From Dunaliella salina (lineage: Eukaryota; Chlorophyta; Chlorophyceae; Chlamydomonadales; Dunaliellaceae), in contig MU069637.1 of assembly GCA_002284615.2 (NCBI GenBank), positions 342,630 through 380,946 of the forward strand: a stretch of DNA of 38,317 nucleotides, in the 5' to 3' direction. The position numbers and the translations under genes were made by a program. Shown here one piece after another: positions 37,320 through 38,317 of the stretch; the first letter of the stretch is position 1; each line of letters starts with the position of its first letter. Below the pieces are notes generated by a model. It was not told the DNA's origin, searched no databases, and saw only the letters and a program-made list of their open reading frames with translations.

Positions 37320-38069
37320 ATCATAGATGGGATGGCAGACTGAGAAGCCTTAGAATTTGGATGAGAAGGCATTATGCATAGCACCAAAAAGAGTGTCTCG
37401 GGAGTGCGCACTCCAATAATTCTTGTATTGTGGGTTGTGGTATAGTGGGGAGGCCATTTTTTCTTGGGTTACCAAAGCCCATTTTTGGAGGGCAGTATGA
37501 ATGTGAGTTGGAAGGGCTCGTGAGAAAGAGTCTTTGATCTTTTTGCTAGAGTACTTTCTCTCAAGCATGGATTTGCAAGAAAGAAGCCCTTGCAGCTCAG
37601 TAGCAAAGCTGCCAGGAGCTGGTGTTNTTTTCNCGTGCATGCCAGCAAGCTTGGCCCCATAAAAAGCCATGTAGAGGATTTGGAAGCGTTTTGGGGATAT
37701 CATGCCAACACACTTGCCTTGCGTATTGTAAATGCAAGCCATGTGCGCCGTGTATATTTCTGGGAGAATAAGGGGGGATGGAGTAGGAGGGGAATGGCTG
37801 TGGGATCCTGTGTCAGACGATGCTAAATAAGGGGATTGCTGATCCGTGTACTTCACGAGGTCCACCTCACGCAGCCAATATTTGCATGAGCCTGTGGGTT
37901 GTATGTCTGCTTGTGGATTAGTGGGGTTTGTATCAAAAGTGGTTTTGTTGCGCAATTCTGTGTCCATTTTCTGCTGCCATTCATTGGTTTCATTAAGTTT
38001 TTCAAAGCTCTGTCTTTCAAGATTTGAGAGGGTAGAATCTGCTGTGGGTGTTGAGAGGTTGGGCTCGCT
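37320..38069 (-). pseudogene. B3 linker and methyltransferase-like N-terminal half
   Basis: From 38069: SEPNLSTPTADSTLSNLERQ, then TELRNKTTFDTNPTNPQADI, CKYWLREVDLVKYT, MACIYNTQGKCVGMISPKRF, LPTHIHTALQKWALVTQEKM, ASPLYHNPQYKNYWSAHSRD, TLFGAMHNAFSSKF, then TAA at 37350-37352 (Ser in B1), and GFSVCHPIYDEGIM. The ASPL...YWSAHSRDTLFGA block is the closest in the window to PCIF1's ASPL...S-x4-D-x2-FG region. Apart from one stop, this half joins in frame or nearly so to the ORF at 36102-37310. Confidence 0.65.
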
Positions 38070-38317
38070 CTATTGTGCTTCGAACTTAAGCAAGCACTCT
38101 TTAAACTCGGGCCATGTCTCCTGTAGATCTCCTGATTCCCAGGAGGGCTTCCAAGTGACCCTCCTGAGTTCTTGTTTAGTCTGTTGTCCTCTTTCGATTT
38201 TTTGGGCATCATTTAGGCTTGCACAGGCGGGACATGCCCACGTGTAAGCTGTTGCAATTTCTTGTCTTTGCTCATCCGAGTAGCATCCAAGCCCCTTCAT
38301 GCATTCCCAATGGTACG
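38070..38317 (-). pseudogene. B3 PHD finger, C-terminal part (cut by window end)
   Basis: YHWECMKGLGCYSDEQRQEI, YTWACPACASLNDAQKIERG, ELRRVTWKPSWESGDLQETW. The His/Cys and final Trp-x-Cys-x2-Cys of a PHD finger are visible; the first Cys pairs lie beyond the window. A TAG follows KFEAQ, where B1 has a frameshift. Confidence 0.75.

Larger units (their letters stand above)
35013..38317 (-). mobile_element. B3: family B retrotransposon, runs off the window end
   Basis: The minus strand from 38317 down: PHD finger, linker, methyltransferase-like domain, RNase H, CCHC, PD-(D/E)XK, 3' UTR and an A/G-rich (+ strand) tail at 35013-35046. It is nearest to B1 and B5. The 3' end abuts B2 sequence. Ambiguous bases occur at 36327-36517 and 37627-37633. 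Confidence 0.9.

Noticed and set aside
1..38317. CRISPR array, rRNA operon or prophage
   Set aside because: No spaced identical repeats, rRNA-like blocks or phage gene order; the content is eukaryotic.

Overview
This window looks like nuclear DNA of a eukaryote, most likely a chlorophyte green alga. The host exons carry GT-AG splice sites and code for proline/glutamine/histidine/alanine-rich protein. There are long (CA)n/(GT)n microsatellites, a 5 kb intron filled with transposons, and dense nested non-LTR retrotransposons. The algal assignment is inference; no rRNA, canonical tRNA gene, CRISPR array or bacterial operon was seen.

Layout. Positions 1-7.3 kb hold a host gene on the + strand: a GYF-like exon at 96-305, a 386-codon disordered exon at 5379-6536 and a short exon from 7020. 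The intron between the first two contains a retrotransposon copy (B5) that itself carries a 1,040 bp inverted-repeat transposon. From about 8.1 kb to the end, the window is almost wholly nested retroelements and tandem repeats.

There are two retroelement lineages. Family A (A1, A2, A3, and the diverged A'1 and A'2) has a reverse transcriptase, a C-terminal CCHC cluster and a 3' tail of short TTGTAACC-like repeats. Family B (B1 to B7) has 3' tails of TTTTC repeats. Its readable order is: reverse transcriptase, Thr/Pro-rich linker, PHD finger, a domain resembling the PCIF1/CAPAM cap-adenosine methyltransferase, RNase H, CCHC, and a PD-(D/E)XK-type endonuclease. That combination, above all the methyltransferase-like domain, is the most notable content of the window. 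All copies seen are broken by stops, frameshifts, truncation or nested insertions.

Comparing copies with each other gives empty sites and target-site duplications, so the insertion history can be read. A1 went into A'1 (11 bp duplication) and B1 then went into A1 (12 bp). An 85 bp TG...CA element also went into A1 (5 bp). B7 and a 372 bp element went into A2. A tRNA-like SINE went into A3 (6 bp). A TA-flanked element built of TCTGAWTCAGA palindromes went into B4. B3 went into B2.
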